A stretch of DNA of 64,000 nucleotides. It comes from Hydractinia symbiolongicarpus (taxonomy: Eukaryota; Cnidaria; Hydrozoa; Anthoathecata; Hydractiniidae). The position numbers and the translations under genes were made by a program. Below are positions 46,192-60,400 of the stretch, in pieces; the stretch's first letter is position 1; every line of letters begins with the position of its first letter. The stretch covers positions 29,564,001 through 29,628,000 of the forward strand of contig NC_079882.1 of NCBI RefSeq assembly GCF_029227915.1, read 5' to 3'. Below the pieces are notes generated by a model. It saw nothing but the letters and a program-made list of their open reading frames with translations, had not been told where the DNA came from and ran no database searches.

Positions 46192-48465
46192 GTGTAATGT
46201 GTCATATAGAGTTCATTTTAAAGTATTTATATTATGATAATAGATGCAGCTGCCGAAACATTTACAACTTACAGGGTATGTATAGAGTGGTTCTTCTTTA
46301 CTTTCACCTCTAACTTAGTTTTTACTAGTGCTTGACAGTCTTTTATCTCTGAAAGTTTCTTTAACTAAATTATTTCTTTAGAGTACTTTACTATCAGTTG
46401 TGTTATTTTTTTCTTCTTTTTAATTGATGAAATTTTTGCCTAATTTATTATTGGAGGTGACTGCAAAGAAAATTCAAATCTTTAAATATCTGTCATCTGT
46501 AAGATGTTATTTTATTTATATGATGCTCAATTTTTTCAAATACACGAACATTTTTGAAAATTATATATATAGTATGTACATGAAATATAATTATTTTTGA
46601 AATTATATATGTGTACATGAGATAAAATTAACTAGCTGTTTTAAAAATATAAATTCTCACTTTTTCATGTCTGTTACATAAAAGCATGATTACTGTTTTT
46701 TTTTTTTTTTAACGGAAGAAACAGTTTTCCAAAATAAATAAACAAATATTACCTGATAAAGTTTAAATAGGTGATTGATATACTATGATTTTGAAGTATA
46801 TTAACTTTCAATTACAAAATAATTTATTTACCAGTAGGTTATACAGCATAGGTTGTAAAACCTGTTTATAAAAAAATTTCAACCCTTGGTTTCCAGCAGT
46901 TTATGGGTACAATAACATCCTTTTTCTTACATGTAAATAAAAAAAATTATTGCAACAGGAACTTTAATTAACCAATTAGATAAAAGTCATCTCTAAGTAT
47001 GTGAATATTTTTTAACAATAATGTTCTTATGTCAACAAAGATGCAAAAAATGTTTCCTTCTACTACAATGTGAAAAAAAAGGTTCTTTATTTTCCCAAAT
47101 TACTCCACACTAGGGCAAAAAGATCCATACATAATTACTCAAGAAAGCTTATCTTTTTTATAATTTTAAGATTAGCTGCTTTTTTGTTTGAGCAAATTTA
47201 CAAGTTATAAACTTTGGTTTATTTTTTTTTCCTGACGGTTTTTTTTAATAACTCTTTAATGCTATGTTGCATGGCTACAATACTTACTGAGTTTCAATGT
47301 TTATCTTTTAGACACCTCCATGCAATAGGGTTATAGGCGGATAGGGTTTATCAATATATATAAAGTTAACAACAAGTCAGTTTGGAATCATGGTCATTGT
47401 TGGCGGTAAAATATTTTTCAAATGAACTCTATGTATTATATTCCCTACCAACTGTAAATATTTAACGAGTTGTCGGTAGTTCGCTTAACATCTTCTGCAC
47501 ATCTTTAAAAAGGCTATTGTTGTAAAGGTCAGGTTGTGAAAAACTCTTTGACGAGGAATTTTGTTTTTCGAATGTTCGTTTTTCACGATGTATACATGAC
47601 TTTAAATGTCTGAATCTCCCCTCCAACACAAAAGAGAGAGCAAAAAAATTTTTTTACAAATTTTTTTTAAAAAAAACAAGCAACGAGCGTTTTCAAAAAA
47701 ATGTGACAAATTATTGTTGCTATGGTAATGCTAAGGCATTTTTATATTTTTACTTTAGGTGTACTTTGGAGAGGCCAAAATATGAAACGTGGGGGCGCAT
47801 ACTTTCAGGTTTACTCTGATGTTAAAGTCTTTTTGTGAATTAAATTTGCACAACAAAAAGATTTATGAAGGGGGATTTACTTTTATTCACAACAACATCT
47901 ATTACAAAACTGAGGTCAAGGGATCAAAAAGTATTAGTCAATAATTTTTCTAACTTATTATACAGACACTCGCAAGGCTAAACCAAACTTATTTTTGCAT
48001 ATTTTTTAACCATATAATTGTATAATTCAGGAATACATATTTAATTAATAGGTCATATATGTTTGCAGTCAGAGATATATATATATATATATATATTTTT
48101 GTCTTTAGGTATACATATTTTATAATGGACTATATTAATTGGTATATAGTCATACGTATTTATGGTTTACTCTGTTCAGCTTTACAAAAATGAATTCACA
48201 ATTTATTCAAAAAAGTATGCAAATTTATTTCAATTGTTTTTTGCTGTTAAAATCTATCTACAGCATCATTTCTAAAATAATTAGACAACATCTGTGTGTC
48301 ATGATAATTTTTTTTTAAAATGGTCGTGAATATGCTATGCCTAATATTTAAAAAAGTTCCAGGTGATAATGATAACGATTATATTTCTAGATAGTGTTAT
48401 GAATTAAACAAGAATAAATAAAAATAAAAAACATAGACACTGTATTGCATTTGAGAACAAATAAA
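46192..48465. other. Intergenic between MBLAC1 and ATP7
   Basis: AT-rich. AATAAA-type signals lie near 46734 and a (TA)n run at 48073-48098. An acceptor-like TATATTTCTAG ends at 48390. No coding signal was recognised. Confidence 0.5.
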
Positions 48466-51400
48466 ATGGGTGATACTGCATATGAAATGCTGGTTGATAT
48501 ATCTGTCCAGGGAATGACATGTGAATCCTGCATCAAAAGCATCAAAGCTTCTTTTTTAAATATAGACTCAGTTAAAGTAATTGATATTTCTCTGGAAAAA
48601 GAAATGGCATCTGTAAAATATGATTCCAATAGCATTGGTATTGCCAAGATTATTTCTATAATTGAAGATTGTGGTTTCGATGCTTGTGAAATAAATCCTA
48701 CGCCAAAGGAGATGGAATTTAAAGAAATTAATTTAACTGTAAAAGGAATGACCTGCCAATCATGCGTTAAAGCTATTAAAAATGGTTTGGTAGATTTACC
48801 AACTATTAAATCTGTTGATGTTAGTTTACTGCATGAAAATGTTTGTGTTGTTTTTAACAAACTTGAAATGACAAAAGAAGAAATAAGCAGTTTAATTAAA
48901 GATAAAGGTTTTATTGTTGAAGACAACGAAGAATCACTTGAAAACAAATACAGTACTACTTATTTGTTTATAAAGAATCCTTTAAAAGAGACTGATGTTG
49001 AGTACATTACCATGTACTTAGAGAAATTGGATGGTATAGTTGCAGCATCTATTTCAAACAAAGATATGTTGATGATAAAGCATTACATTGATAAAGTTAG
49101 TGTGGATGATTTGCACACACATCTTTCTGATCTCGGTTATGACAGTTCGATAAAAGCAATTGGTAAGTTATACACTACTGGAACTTAGCATAATGTATTT
49201 TTAACTTGTAGCGCAAAAATGGAAAAAGAAATAAAATTGTTGATAAAAATTCAGATATTCAAACAAATACTGTATTGATTTTTTTGTTTCTCAAGTTTTT
49301 ACACTAAAACAAAAATTACTCGTTTGTAGATTTAAGAATTTTTTTTTCATGAGAGTTTATTTTGCAACAAATTGTACTTCAGAATAATATACTTTTCAAA
49401 AAAAACCAAAAAATTTTGGGGGGAGGGGGGGTTATATCGCTAGCACTCATAAAATCTTTTACCTAAAATTTATTTTTACTTCTAAAATCTCTTAAACCTT
49501 ACCCTTGAAATTTCCAAACTTTCAACAATTTTCTTTTGTTCGTATATAAATTTTGGTACAGTTTTATCTTTTATTAAAATTATCATTATAATTTGCAAAG
49601 AAGACCTTCTAAAATCTCATAAGTTGCAGAACAGAAAATTTGCTCAACATTTTTTAGGAAAAGTTTTACTCAAGAAATAAACTTCACTGAAGGAATACTG
49701 TTAAAAGTCTTTTTGTCAGGAAAAATTTTGACAACACTTTTTGACAAAAAGGGAAGTTTTTTACTTTGTAAACATGATTGATAAAATTTATTTAGATATC
49801 CAGAGAAAATCATCAAGTGAATCTAAAGTTGGTTCCCTCTCAGGATCGAGTTTGATGAATAAGAGTGGATCCTTGAAGTGTGTTGATGGATTTATGAACA
49901 AAGCACTTGAAACAAAAGACGAAATGCGAAAACTGTTTGTAAGTGTTACTGGAATGACGTGTGCATCTTGTGTTGCTGCTATTGAAAAAACATTGAAAAA
50001 GAAACCAGGTAAGCAACAAACTGTCTTCTGTTAAAGTAGGTCTAAACAGGAAAGCTCGAGTAGAAGGTGAATATTTTGAAATGCAAATGTAAGGCAAATA
50101 AAAGAAATGTCTTGTATTTATGCACTGTTGTACTTGGGTTTATGATGTTACCAGCATTGGTTGACCCTTTCCTCCTTCTAATTCTAATGGTATTTTTTAT
50201 TTTAAAACTATTTCTAAAATGTTGAAAAAATTTCACTTGAAATTTTGTCACAACGTTTTTTTCATCAGTAGATGCAATTATGGACGCATTTTTTATTTGA
50301 TCAAGAATGTTTGAGTGAGTCTGCAACGTTTTTCTATTAGCATCACATATTTTACTCCAAACAAAATTAACACATCCAAGATCAATTTTATTTCCAAAGT
50401 AACACATGCATGTAGTTTTGATTCTGTTTTTTAATGTGTTAATTTTATATCAATAATAGTGTATGTTTGTTAACAAGAAGAATAAGAAGGTTCCTGATCT
50501 TAAGAGGAAATAAAATTTGACATGTGCGATATTGGATTTTACGGTTGTGATGAGGAATTTGAAACAGCATGTCCAAATTTGTTTCAGACATGTGTGAAGA
50601 CAAGCCTGGGCAGTTAAAAAACTTTAAAACAGCTATATTAAAACTGTTGCGTCTTGAAAGAATAATGAAATCATTAGTTGATAATCATTAGTTTTAAGGC
50701 CATGTTAAAAAGTTGAAGGCTGGAAAGCATTGTGGGGGAATTAAAAACCTTCTTACAGATTATCAACAACAAACATTTTATTAAATGAAAACGTGTTTAA
50801 AAATGTGCTTAAAATATTGCAAACATCACAAAAAAGTAAACAAACAAACGTTTCAACTTCTGATTTTGTCTCCCTAAAAGAAAATATTTCAGAGGTTTTA
50901 ATAAATTAGTTGAATAGCTTTATTAAAAAAGACTTTAAAAATTAAACAGAATAAGGTAGTAGCTGTTAGCTGAATGTTGGAACACAAGCTAACACACCAT
51001 TGAAGGTATTTAACAAAATGCTCTAATCGTTTCAGTGTTATTGTTGCATGATGTTGAAATGTTGTATGACTCATAGAAAGATCCACTCAGGCAAAAAAAA
51101 AACAATGGAAAGGAAAGTGGGATTGTAGAAATTTCGACGAGGATCATTATGAAAATTTTTTTGATTATGTCATCAGCCATCGGTTGTGAAATGGGTGTGC
51201 TGGCCCAGCTTTGAAGAATTGGCCGATTTGAGATCCTGAGCAGTTTGTAGTTACACAGATGGAAATTGATGTCCGGTATTTTCACCTATTTCCAAGTTAT
51301 TTGGCCTCAAACTTAAAAGTACAATACTAATTTTAAAAATATTAGTGTTGTGACGTAACATAGCTTTCTCAGCGCCCTAAAAGAAAAATGAACACATCCA

Positions 51401-54400
51401 CTTTGCCTGTCACAGCCACACACAGATATCTGTTGTGTTCAAAAATCTGGTTACTAAAGTATGTTTGTTAGATTGTTTTTGTTTTCATTTGAAAGCTTAA
51501 AAAAATGTTAAAGGGAACCCAAGGTGTAAAATGATGGTGCAGTTATATTATAAGCAAGTGAGTGTCATTTTGGCAAAAAATCTTATTTTAATCATTTCAC
51601 CTTTATAATATCTATCCATTGATAAAACTGAAATGCATATCCCTTAACAGGTCTAAAATTACTGATGACAGAAAATGTCAAAATTTGCCATTACTTAAAT
51701 ATGACATCATAAAATACGCAGCATAATTAAATCTGAAATTCTTTTAATGTGAATATCATAAGAACGTAAGGAGCTTTATTAAAAATTTAAAAAAACTTGT
51801 TAATCAACGTTTTAAGCTCTATAATATAAACCCAACATTATGTTACACCTTGGGTTCTCTAACTGGATATATTTAGTGCAATGTGTATTTCAAAAATAGT
51901 TCTGGAAATTAATGACCTAATCAAATGACTGAAAATTAATATTCTACTCCAGTACAGTTTGCAACTGTCCAATCTCAAACTAGTTTTTCATTGCAATAAA
52001 GCCTGTAAGGCTGCAGAAATTAATCCCTTTATTTTGGTGTATTGTTGGACAGTTGTTTGTAGCTACACTGGATGTAACCCTACGTATAACTGGCACCCTT
52101 CTGGTTGGTAACTGCCTTTTAATTTTTTTCTCAAACATAAGTCAAGCATATTTAAGAAGATCTACTTTGTTCATCACTAACATACTGCCAAGCAGTGAGC
52201 AGGATTCGATCGACCGCGGATCGACCGCACAAAGTAGTTTTTCTTAAATATGACTTACACGCATTATACTCGCCCGTCATGATCAGAGTTCTGATCGGGA
52301 TGAAGCATTCTCTGTTGAGAATAAAATATGGATGTGCTATGATAAATATTCACCTATATAGAAGTCAAACAGCTGCATAATATATAAAAGACAGACAAAA
52401 ATTCTATCAGTTAAACCATAGTCATAGTCATTAACCCCATTTTTACCGGCATCATTTAACATGGAATATTGTGACAGCATGTTGTAAAAACACATTTATT
52501 TCTAACGTTTGGCTTTTAACCTAAAAAAATGTTTTATTTAGATACTACCCGGCTTTTTCAATCATAAGTATTGGTTTTAATAGTTTTTGCACTTGTATGT
52601 TTGTCAAAATAGATATGTTGTTGGTTTATTGTCTCCTAAATTAGGATACTCAGGAACTATGATGTTAAAAAATGTAAAATGAGGAATAAAGGTAGCTGAA
52701 AAAAATGTAATATATCATATTAGTATGAAAAAAAATACCTCTCTAAAACATTAAATAAATCATTTAAAATATTTATATAGATAAAAAAAATGGATAAAAT
52801 GTTCCTATAGATACAAAGTATGTAGAAGAAAAGAGGTCAAAAAGAGACCTACAAACCTGACATTTCCAAACCAAAATGGTCTTTGTGAGCATGAGAATGT
52901 CGCACTTGTTTTGCAAAATGTATGTGTTTTGGGAATTATTTGGAAATTGTAGATTTTTTCTTTATATTGCTAAAAGTATTCTCTGAAAGATTATTGTTTG
53001 GTTGTGCAGTCTCAAAGTTAAAATTACATGTAACAAAATGTTAAGTATTAACTGCCAACATTTATTTCAGGAATACATGCTTGTGTAGTCGCACTGTTGG
53101 CACAGAAAGCTGAAATTAAGTATGACTGTAACATTACCAATGCAGAAAAGATAGTGAGCTATATTAAGGATTTGGGATTTGATTCAAGTATAATAGAAGA
53201 TGATGCAGCTGGTCATGCTAAAATTGAGCTCCAGGTACATTTTGGGGGATTTGTTTAATGTTTTGTTTTTTATCAAAATCTGTTGCCCTTTTGCTTGTTT
53301 TCTTGGGTCAACCTAATAATTGCTCAACAATTTTTTTCATTTAAAAAAACATTTTATAGGGTGTCCAGAAGTTAGAGGCATTTATTAAAACAGGCTTCTG
53401 AAGTCATGGCGATAAAGATATTAATTTTTTTCTCACATGTGCTTTGTTTTCTGCAAAATTTGGCACACTGGACAAAAAAGGCATGCTGAATATGATGTGA
53501 CAATAACATTTTGTTTTTTGTCACCTAAATACCGTTTTCACGCCAAAATTATCCAAAAAGCTAGATAAAAAGGAAGATTTTTTCTGAGAGTATACTTTTG
53601 CAATCGAAGATTATAATTTTTTTTAAAAAAAGATAAAACCTTCGTAGATGGCTTTTTTCCATATTTTGCAAAAACAGCCCTTTGAAATGCAAATACTAAA
53701 AAACTTGGTTTGTTTCTAATTACATTTTACCACACTATTTGATTGGCTTGATCAAAAAATGAGATTGTGAATGCATCTTGTTGTTATGTTATACCCAAAA
53801 AAATCGTGCTGTAATTCAAACATATTGGAGTTTAAAGAGATTTTGACATTACTGAAAACTAAGCATATGTAGGAAACCCATTTTTTAAGTTGACAAAATC
53901 TAAAAAGCATAGATTGGTGGCTGTCAGTCTGGGCTGATAAAGGTCAAAGTAATTGGTTTCAGATCAAAGTAAATTGGTTTAAGGTCGAAGTAGGCTGCTT
54001 TCAGGTTGATATTTGATAAATACTGTGCTGGCGTTAAAAAAGCTGTAACTTTCTTTAAAAGCAACATTAGTGTAATTAAGCACCTTGTTGGTTATGTTCT
54101 GAAACTCGTGGAAAGTGTATTTAATTGGTCTGGGTTTATGACTAAAACGTCCTAGATTGTTTCCAAATAAAGAATTAAAATTTCTGTGCTTATCATAACA
54201 ATGACTAAGTTGCTCATCTAGAACATGTTTTGGTTGTCTGAATTACTATAGTACTGTAATATAGTAACTATATTATATACTACTAGTCGATAAAGTCCGT
54301 GGAAAAATCAACAAAGTTTTAAAATTTTGCTGAAGTCAGCAAAGCCCTCTCGCCAAAGTACAAAAAATTAATTTTTAGCAATTCGTATACCCGGTCCTTC

Positions 54401-57400
54401 ATCATATAGATGTATGTATAGGAAAGTAATATAGCCTACCATTTATCATCTAAAAACCAGTTAACTAATTTATATCACTGTATTGAATATAAATTTGTAT
54501 ACAATAACCTTTTTCTCTCATTTCTTCTCTCCTGAGAAAGCTATTTATTTATTTATTTTTGTTTATACACAGTTGTTTTGTTTCCAGATTGAAGGGATGA
54601 CATGCACAAGTTGTGTTCATTCAATCGAATCAAGTGTCATGCAGAAACCTGGTATGATTTCAGCGTCTGTGGCTTTGACGACCAGTCATGGAAGGTTTGT
54701 TTTTAATCCTGACACAATTGGTGTGAGAGATATCATTCACCATATAAAAGATCTTGGCTTCAATGCATCAATACCAAGCAATGACGAAAGCAAGAATGAA
54801 GCGCTGTCACATGCAAAGACTATCAAAAAGTATGATTTTTTGTTTTTATCTTCATTTTCTGTTTCTTAACGTAGATAACAGTATTTTTTATAGTCGTGCT
54901 CAGAAGAAGAGTGTGCACTATATCTGTGTTAATGTCGATAATAAATGACGTCATGGTCTTTTCAGTCGATTGAAAATAATATAGTTGATTCGTTTTAATT
55001 TAGTAGCAAGAGTCTAATTAGACTTCACTAAACGTAAGTTGGGCTTTTAGTCCAGCATGCCTTGTTTTTTTGAGGTTTTGGATTCTTTGAGATGTATTAA
55101 CTTTTATATGAGTATTTTGAGTACGTAGAGACAAATTTATATAGCCTAACAAAGAATACAACAAAGACCTATTGTACATAATTTTCAAATCTTTAAAAAA
55201 AGACCTACATTATAATACCCGTATACGTTTGTCTGTCTGTCTCTCTGTCACGCAAAACAGTACCGCAAGTAGCAAGATCGCAATGCGGTATAATAAGAAC
55301 GGGCGAAACCGTGGATTCTTTCACGAGCCACCGACTAATTTTAAATATTCGTCATATTTTTTTTTCAACTTTTTTTAAAATAGCGATTATATCAAATGCT
55401 TGCTCTTAATGTTATAGATGGCGTACCTCATTTTTGATTTCGTTAATATTTGGGATTCCTGTTTTGGCTATCGTCATTACGTATACGGTGTTAGGAGAAC
55501 AGAGTGGTCCATACGTAGCAGATGGACTCTCCCTTCAAAACCTCCTGTTCTTTATCTTATGTACTCCTGTACAGGTTTGTTTTGTTTATGTAAATATTGC
55601 TGACACAACCATTTTTTGTCGGCCCTGACATGGTTAATTTTTTTGTGCGGGCGCGCTAGAAATTGCCACTACTAGCAAATTTTAAACGCTTTTTACCTGA
55701 ACTACGTGTGTGCAAAAGAAGCAAGTATTGACCATTTGACCCTTTTAGCCATGTTTGAAAAATGACATTTTGTCCATGATAGAAGTAACCATAATAATGA
55801 ATATCGAAAATTAAATATGTGAAACCAATTTTTGTCATTCGTGTTGGAAACAATCGTTTCGTTGGTGATCAATAATAGAACAAAATTGTGTTATTATGTA
55901 AATTACGTATTCTTATTGTCTTATTTGTATTAGATTTGCATTTGAGCTCATGTTAGCATCAAGGTTAACTTACAATCATTTGTTTACTATGTTTGCTTTG
56001 TAATTCATTGTTTATTTATTGATTTTTTTGCTTGTAGTTTTTTGGTGGACGCTATTTTTACGTGATGGCCTACAAAGCATTGAAACACAAAACAACCAAC
56101 ATGGATGTGCTTATTGTTATGGCAACCAGTATTGCATACATTTATTCAGTAAGTCTGGTTCTTCAGACTTGTATATACGTGACTTCATGACCAACTAACT
56201 TTACAAACCTTTCCTGTATGGTAAAATAACGTGTGTACGAATATTAAAATTACACACAAGCATAAAATATTTGTATTTTCCAAAATGCCTGCAGCTGATA
56301 AAGTCTCGTCCTTGGTTAAGAAAGAAGAGAACTATGATAGAGATGTAAACCAGGATGGGACGAAGCTGTAAAAAAAGTAAACTGAGAAAATCTTTTGGTT
56401 GTAATTTTTTCATTTGGTTGTTCACTACCCAAATGAAAAAATCCTAACCGCGAGATCCGATCATAAATCCGATATTGTTGTTTGTGATTTTCTTTTCAGC
56501 TCGTTGTGATGATACTAGCGATCGTTCAAAAGCCTGAGAAAAGTCCAATGACGTTTTTTGAAACGCCTCCAATGCTGTTAGTGTTCATATCTCTTGGAAG
56601 ATGGTTGGAACACTTAGCAAAAAGTAAAACATCAGAAGCGCTGTCCAAGTTATTAGAATTACAGCCGCAAGATGCTATATTAGTGAAGTTGAATCCAGAA
56701 AGTGGTGTTGTTGAAAGGTATGCAAGAGCTTTTCCCTATTTGAAACATCCAGTCGGTCCTAAGAAAAACTAAGAACAATGTTACTTTGCGAAGACATGCT
56801 ACAAAGCAGCCAAAAATGTTTTTTATCGAAATATCCATGTATTCTATTCCCCTACGTTACATGAAAAATTAGCATTTAAATATCTTTACTACAATTTAAC
56901 TCTTTTTTTTACTCCAAAATATTTATTTAGTCAAACTCCGATTGATATTGATTTGGTGCAGCGAGGCGATATACTTCAGGTAAGTCTTCTATACCAGCTG
57001 GTGGACACTAAATCGAGAATCAGTGTCAAAGTCAAAGAACGTTTTCGATAATGAATTGTGAAAATTTGGCTGTCTTTTTTTTAATAAGTACTACGATACA
57101 ACCTGATTCCAACAAATAAACGTTCTGTAACCAGTCATAAAAACCATGTTTTAGATTAAGAAAGATTAAGGGAATAACTGGTTGACTGGATAGCCATCCG
57201 GAATATGTATTTTTGTTGTTATTTTTTACTTTGTTTGGACTTAGTATCTTAACTCTTCAGGTGGTACCTGGTAGCAAGATCCCGGTAGATGGACGTGTTG
57301 TTGATGGTGTCTCAATGGCAGATGAATCGCTTATCACTGGTGAATCCATGCCCGTCCATAAAACGGTTTGTCATCCTTTTGTTTATATTTAATTATTTTT

Positions 57401-60400
57401 TGTCTCATTCTTGTCCTTTACATCAACTCTTCGTCTCCAGGTTGGAGATCCTGTGATTGGAGGAAGTATTAACCAGAATGGAAGTTTACTGGTAGAAGCA
57501 AGCCACGTGGGTGCAGACACAACACTTGCACAAATTATTAAAATGGTAGAGGAAGCTCAGACCTCAAAGGTTTCACAATTTTATTTTCAGCTTTTTCCCT
57601 TGTTTTTTTGTATGGCAGTATCAATAAAACTTTGCAAACATTTTTAGGCTCCCATACAGCAATTAGCCGATCGAATTTCTGGCTACTTCGTTCCTATTGT
57701 CTTGATCATGTCAGCTCTCACCTTGATAATCTGGTTGTCGATTGGATTTACAAATTTTGATTTAATGAGGCATAATTATGACGTGAGTAATATTCTTTTC
57801 CGTAGTTTGTAGAGTCGTAAAATAGGAATAATTTAAAAATTGGGCCAGACAATATGTCTATACAGAGCATGTGATTTGTGCGTAACGCAATGGGGTAATG
57901 TTATTTGATTTACAAGAAAATAAATATGAAAAAAGATCACTGGTTTCTAATATTTATTAACAATTTAAAAAACACAAAAATTGTCGACCTGGATTTTAAT
58001 TCGCTTACATCTCTGTCTGGATAAAAAATCCCTCTTAGTCAAAAACGTGTCTGCTTGATTTAGGTGCGACAAGCAACATATCACTAACATATAACTAAAG
58101 TTTCTTTTTTAGGAAGGCATTTATACTGAAACCGAAATCACAGTACAATTCGCCTTCCGTTGCGCCATTTCTGTGCTTTGCATCGCATGTCCATGCGCAC
58201 TTGGACTGGCTACTCCAACGGCTGTTATGGTGGGAACTGGCGTGGGAGCACAAAATGGGATTTTAATAAAAGGAGGGGAACCATTGGAGACAACACACAA
58301 GGTAAGCGTTTTCACGTTTCAGATTGGAATACAAATTTGCATTAAATAATTACTTATGTATTTTTTTTAAAAAAATATTTTTATCACATTTTTTAAAATT
58401 ATTTTTCACTTAAGTGGTTTTTCTTATCGTTAACATTAAGTGGTGTGGATCTATAGAACACTAAAAAATAATTCTTTTCAAAAGAGCAGGAAAATACTTG
58501 GCTGTGAACGTGATTAATTAATTTATTCATATACAATGTGTATGTTTTAGATTAAAACTATGGTTTTCGACAAAACAGGGACACTAACACACGGCAAACC
58601 TGTTGTGACGAAAACACGAATATATGTTCCCAAGAATACCTGCTCAGAAGAAAAGTACTTAGCTCTAGTTGGCACTGCTGAATCCGCAAGCGAACATCCC
58701 ATTGGAAACGCAATTACGCAACACGCAAAAGAGGTAATCTGCTTTTCTTCTTGCTAAAGTAAGTCGCGGAAAAAAACCCGCCAAAACTAGAAGAAAAAAA
58801 ATATTGATTTGATTTTTTTGTTTCACTTCTTACATCTCAGTATACGTTGAATCTTTTCTGAAACAATTTATTTTACGTGTTAGGTTCTGGGCGTAAATAG
58901 TATGGGAACCCTTAAAGATTTTGAGGCTGTACCGGGATTCGGCTTGAAATGCCACGTCAGCAATATCGACCACCTGTTAAAAAGCAAAACAGATATGAAA
59001 GAGTATGACAGTGTACACTCATACATCGACAGTAAGTTTAGTCATAGAGAGTTTGGCCATTGCATTTGACTATTTGGACTACTCCGGTGGTTAAATGTTA
59101 ATTATTTTCTTTGTTTTTTAGTTGGTCAAACTGCACCGACGGAATCTCTTCATGCGGACGATTACCACGTGTTTATTGGCAATCGTGAGTGGATGGCTCA
59201 AAACGGTCTACCAATCAACCACGACGTTGATGAATTGTTGATTATGCAAGAGGAGCGAGGTGAAACCGCTGTTCTGGTGGCTGTTAATGGTTTGTATGCG
59301 TTTTTTTTTTAATTTTACAGGCATCACATCTTTTAGTCGCGAAAAGTTTTTTCATGTATCTTATGAACAAACAAACATAGTCTTCTGTCCATATGCACTA
59401 ATATCTACTTAACGTCTGTGATAAATTACTTATCGTTGTAATGTTCAATTTAATTATTCTGTCCGCAGGTTTTATCCTTGGGATGATTTCAGTAGCAGAT
59501 ACTGTGAAGCAAGAGGCATCACTTGCTGTGAAAACCCTCCTAAACATGAATGTCAAGGTGGTTTTGTTGACGGGAGATAACAGAAAGACAGCTAATGCTA
59601 TTGCCGAACAGGTAGTTTTGACATGGCACTTGCCGTAGAAAGTTGGACCGGTTTTGCGCAGATTCAGTTGTTGTTTTTCAGTAGTCGCATTTGTTTAACC
59701 TTTTGTTAACTATGGAGAACTAAGGACTGTTTAAAAAGTTATCTTGACTTCAACGTTAGAAAGTAACTAATAATCAGTCACAATTTGGTCAAACATCAAT
59801 ATAAATTATGTAGCTCTGATTGAATCCGCTCATCTTCATTCTGCATTGTTGTTCAAGGTTGGTATCACAGAAGTCATTGCTGAAGTTCTCCCATCACATA
59901 AAGTCGCAGCAGTGAAAGCACTTCAAACGAAGAAGCACAAAGTAGCTATGGTTGGTGACGGCATCAATGATTCGCCAGCACTTGCTCAAGCTGACGTTGG
60001 TATAGCTATTGGTACAGGTACTGATGTGGCAGTGGAAGCAGCTGGTGTGGTGCTTATCAAGGTAATATTTAAGTGGATGTCTGCCGAGGAGAGTTCTTTA
60101 TCGTAGGATCATAAGTTATAACACTGATTGCCTGTCTTTGAATTGTTGCTCTTTTCCTAATTGTTTTTTGTCAGATTAGCACTTAGAAGTCAACTGCACA
60201 ATAAATATTAAGTAACCGTTTAACCGACTGGTGAGATAGAGGGTTCGCTCCAGGCGAAAGGTGGTGGGTTTAATCCGCGTCCCATTCACGTGAGAGACTT
60301 TAAAAGTGTAAACCGATCCTTTTTCTCAAACGTTGAAGATAAAGTAGGATTGATATTTTAGGCGGTTGTCTAGGTTATTGTTGTGTTTGCACACTTTTTG

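Noticed and set aside
48387-48947. 186-codon minus-strand open frame
   Set aside because: It is antisense to the first ATP7 exon, whose metal-binding motifs fix the real frame.
50042-50407. 121-codon minus-strand open frame in ATP7 intron 2
   Set aside because: No recognisable domain, no splice partners, and low-complexity composition expected in AT-rich DNA.
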